Below are positions 63,600 through 64,000 of a DNA stretch of 64,000 nucleotides, piece by piece. The stretch is from Acanthornis magna (lineage: Eukaryota > Chordata > Aves > Passeriformes > Acanthizidae). A program made the translations under genes and the position numbers. The stretch spans positions 6,297,501 to 6,361,500 of the forward strand of contig JAWUZG010000018.1 in the NCBI GenBank assembly GCA_036785705.1, read 5' to 3'. Every line of letters begins with the position of its first letter. Positions within the stretch are counted from its first letter, which is position 1. Below the pieces are notes generated by a model. That model worked only from the letters and a program-made list of their open reading frames with translations, was not told the DNA's origin and made no database searches.

Positions 63600-63758
63600 T
63601 GGATGCCCCACCCCTGCAAATGTTCAAGGCCAGGTTGGATGGGGCTCTGAGCAAATTGGTCTAGTGGGAGGTGTCCCTTCCCATGGCAGGAGGTTGGAAT
63701 GAGATGATCTTTAAGGTTCCTTCCAAACCAAACCATTCTAGGATTCTGTGATTCTATG
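63600..63758 (+). mobile_element. CR1 LINE 3' end with intact tail
   Basis: Plus-strand sequence GGATGCCCCACCCCTGC, TTCAAGGCCAGGTTGGATGG, GGTCTAGTGGGAGGTGTCCC, GATGATCTTTAAGGTTCC and the terminal ATTCTGTGATTCTATGA are diagnostic of avian CR1. It is one of the better-conserved copies in the window and makes the bird origin secure. It is antisense to KIAA0232. The 157-codon open frame here is incidental. Confidence 0.95.
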
Positions 63759-64000
63759 AAAGTTTGACAGTTCTGCACTTCAAGTAAGAAAGATGACAAA
63801 TGATAAGAAAATTTCAACAAAATCTTATTTTAGGCACATCTCAAGTTTGTGCTGAAAGCAAGGCACATTTGGGAATAAAATTACCATTTAAAATTCTTAA
63901 CAAAACTGTTCACTAGAACCACGCTAGCACCTCTATGTGCTCCCATGCAGTAACACAAGTATCAGAAGAGTTATAATCCCCCCTCACAACTCAAAGTAAG

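Larger units (their letters stand above)
36945..64000 (-). other. KIAA0232: KIAA0232 gene, 3' part (six coding exons and the 3' UTR)
   Basis: Six minus-strand exons splice in phase into 1,268 codons plus stop and match vertebrate KIAA0232 from SSGIETLVEEL to the C-terminal ELFSRTQL. The human protein is about 1,395 residues, so about 120 N-terminal codons are missing. I searched 56170-64000 for them and did not find them; they are probably beyond the right edge. The family (DUF4603) has no established biochemical function. The protein is serine-rich and acidic with a basic N-terminal third, looks largely disordered, and shows no transmembrane segment or enzyme motif. The 3' neighbour is TBC1D14 in the same orientation, as in human. 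Confidence 0.95.
56170..64000 (-). other. KIAA0232: KIAA0232 intron (partial, extends beyond the window)
   Basis: 7.8 kb with two CR1 fragments (60441-60514 and 63600-63758) and a short hairpin (59330-59352). I searched for the upstream exons encoding the GWEKGAYKKWGKSKKK region and did not find them. Confidence 0.7.

Noticed and set aside
63347..63820. A 157-codon minus-strand open frame
   Set aside because: It is the antisense reading of a CR1 3' end plus flanking DNA, not a gene.

Overview
This window is vertebrate nuclear DNA from a bird, probably a songbird. It shows AT-rich introns, GT-AG-spliced exons of two conserved vertebrate genes, chicken-repeat-1 (CR1) LINE 3' ends with the avian ATTCTATG-type tail, and a GC-rich LTR-like element resembling endogenous-retrovirus LTRs I associate with passerines. 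No prokaryotic genes, CRISPR arrays or operons are present.

Both genes lie on the minus strand, head to tail, so the window is best read from high to low coordinates. From 64000 down to about 36945 lies the 3' part of KIAA0232 (DUF4603 family, function unknown). Six coding exons are visible: 56169-56103, 54726-54645, a 3.3-kb exon 53361-50064, 42482-42401, 40632-40535 and 39558-39379 with the stop codon. A 2.4-kb 3' UTR follows, ending at a clear AATAAA plus GU-rich poly(A) site. All splice phases join cleanly into 1,268 codons plus stop. The first roughly 120 codons lie beyond position 64000 or were not recognised.

About 7 kb of intergenic DNA follows, then a CpG island (about 29.33-30.48 kb) that is the promoter and first exon of TBC1D14, a TBC-domain protein of autophagy and recycling-endosome traffic. 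Its exons 1 to 3 are at 29571-29529 (coding part), 24074-23339 and 8017-7897. They encode the N-terminal 300 residues; the catalytic-type TBC domain lies to the left of the window. The KIAA0232-then-TBC1D14 order and shared orientation match the human chromosome 4 arrangement as I recall it.

The points most worth a second look are these. (1) The TBC1D14 exon that holds the initiator methionine in human has no in-frame ATG here; a phase-compatible ATG in the CpG-island exon appears to supply the start. (2) A KIAA0232 splice acceptor seems to have lost its AG, with an in-frame substitute 27 nt downstream. (3) A 53/54-bp minisatellite sits in the TBC1D14 promoter island. (4) A small intronic CpG island carries a CTCF-like motif. 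(5) A 24-bp perfect palindrome carries an RFX X-box-like core. I found no wholly new biological system; the rest is ordinary intron and intergenic sequence with scattered old repeats.
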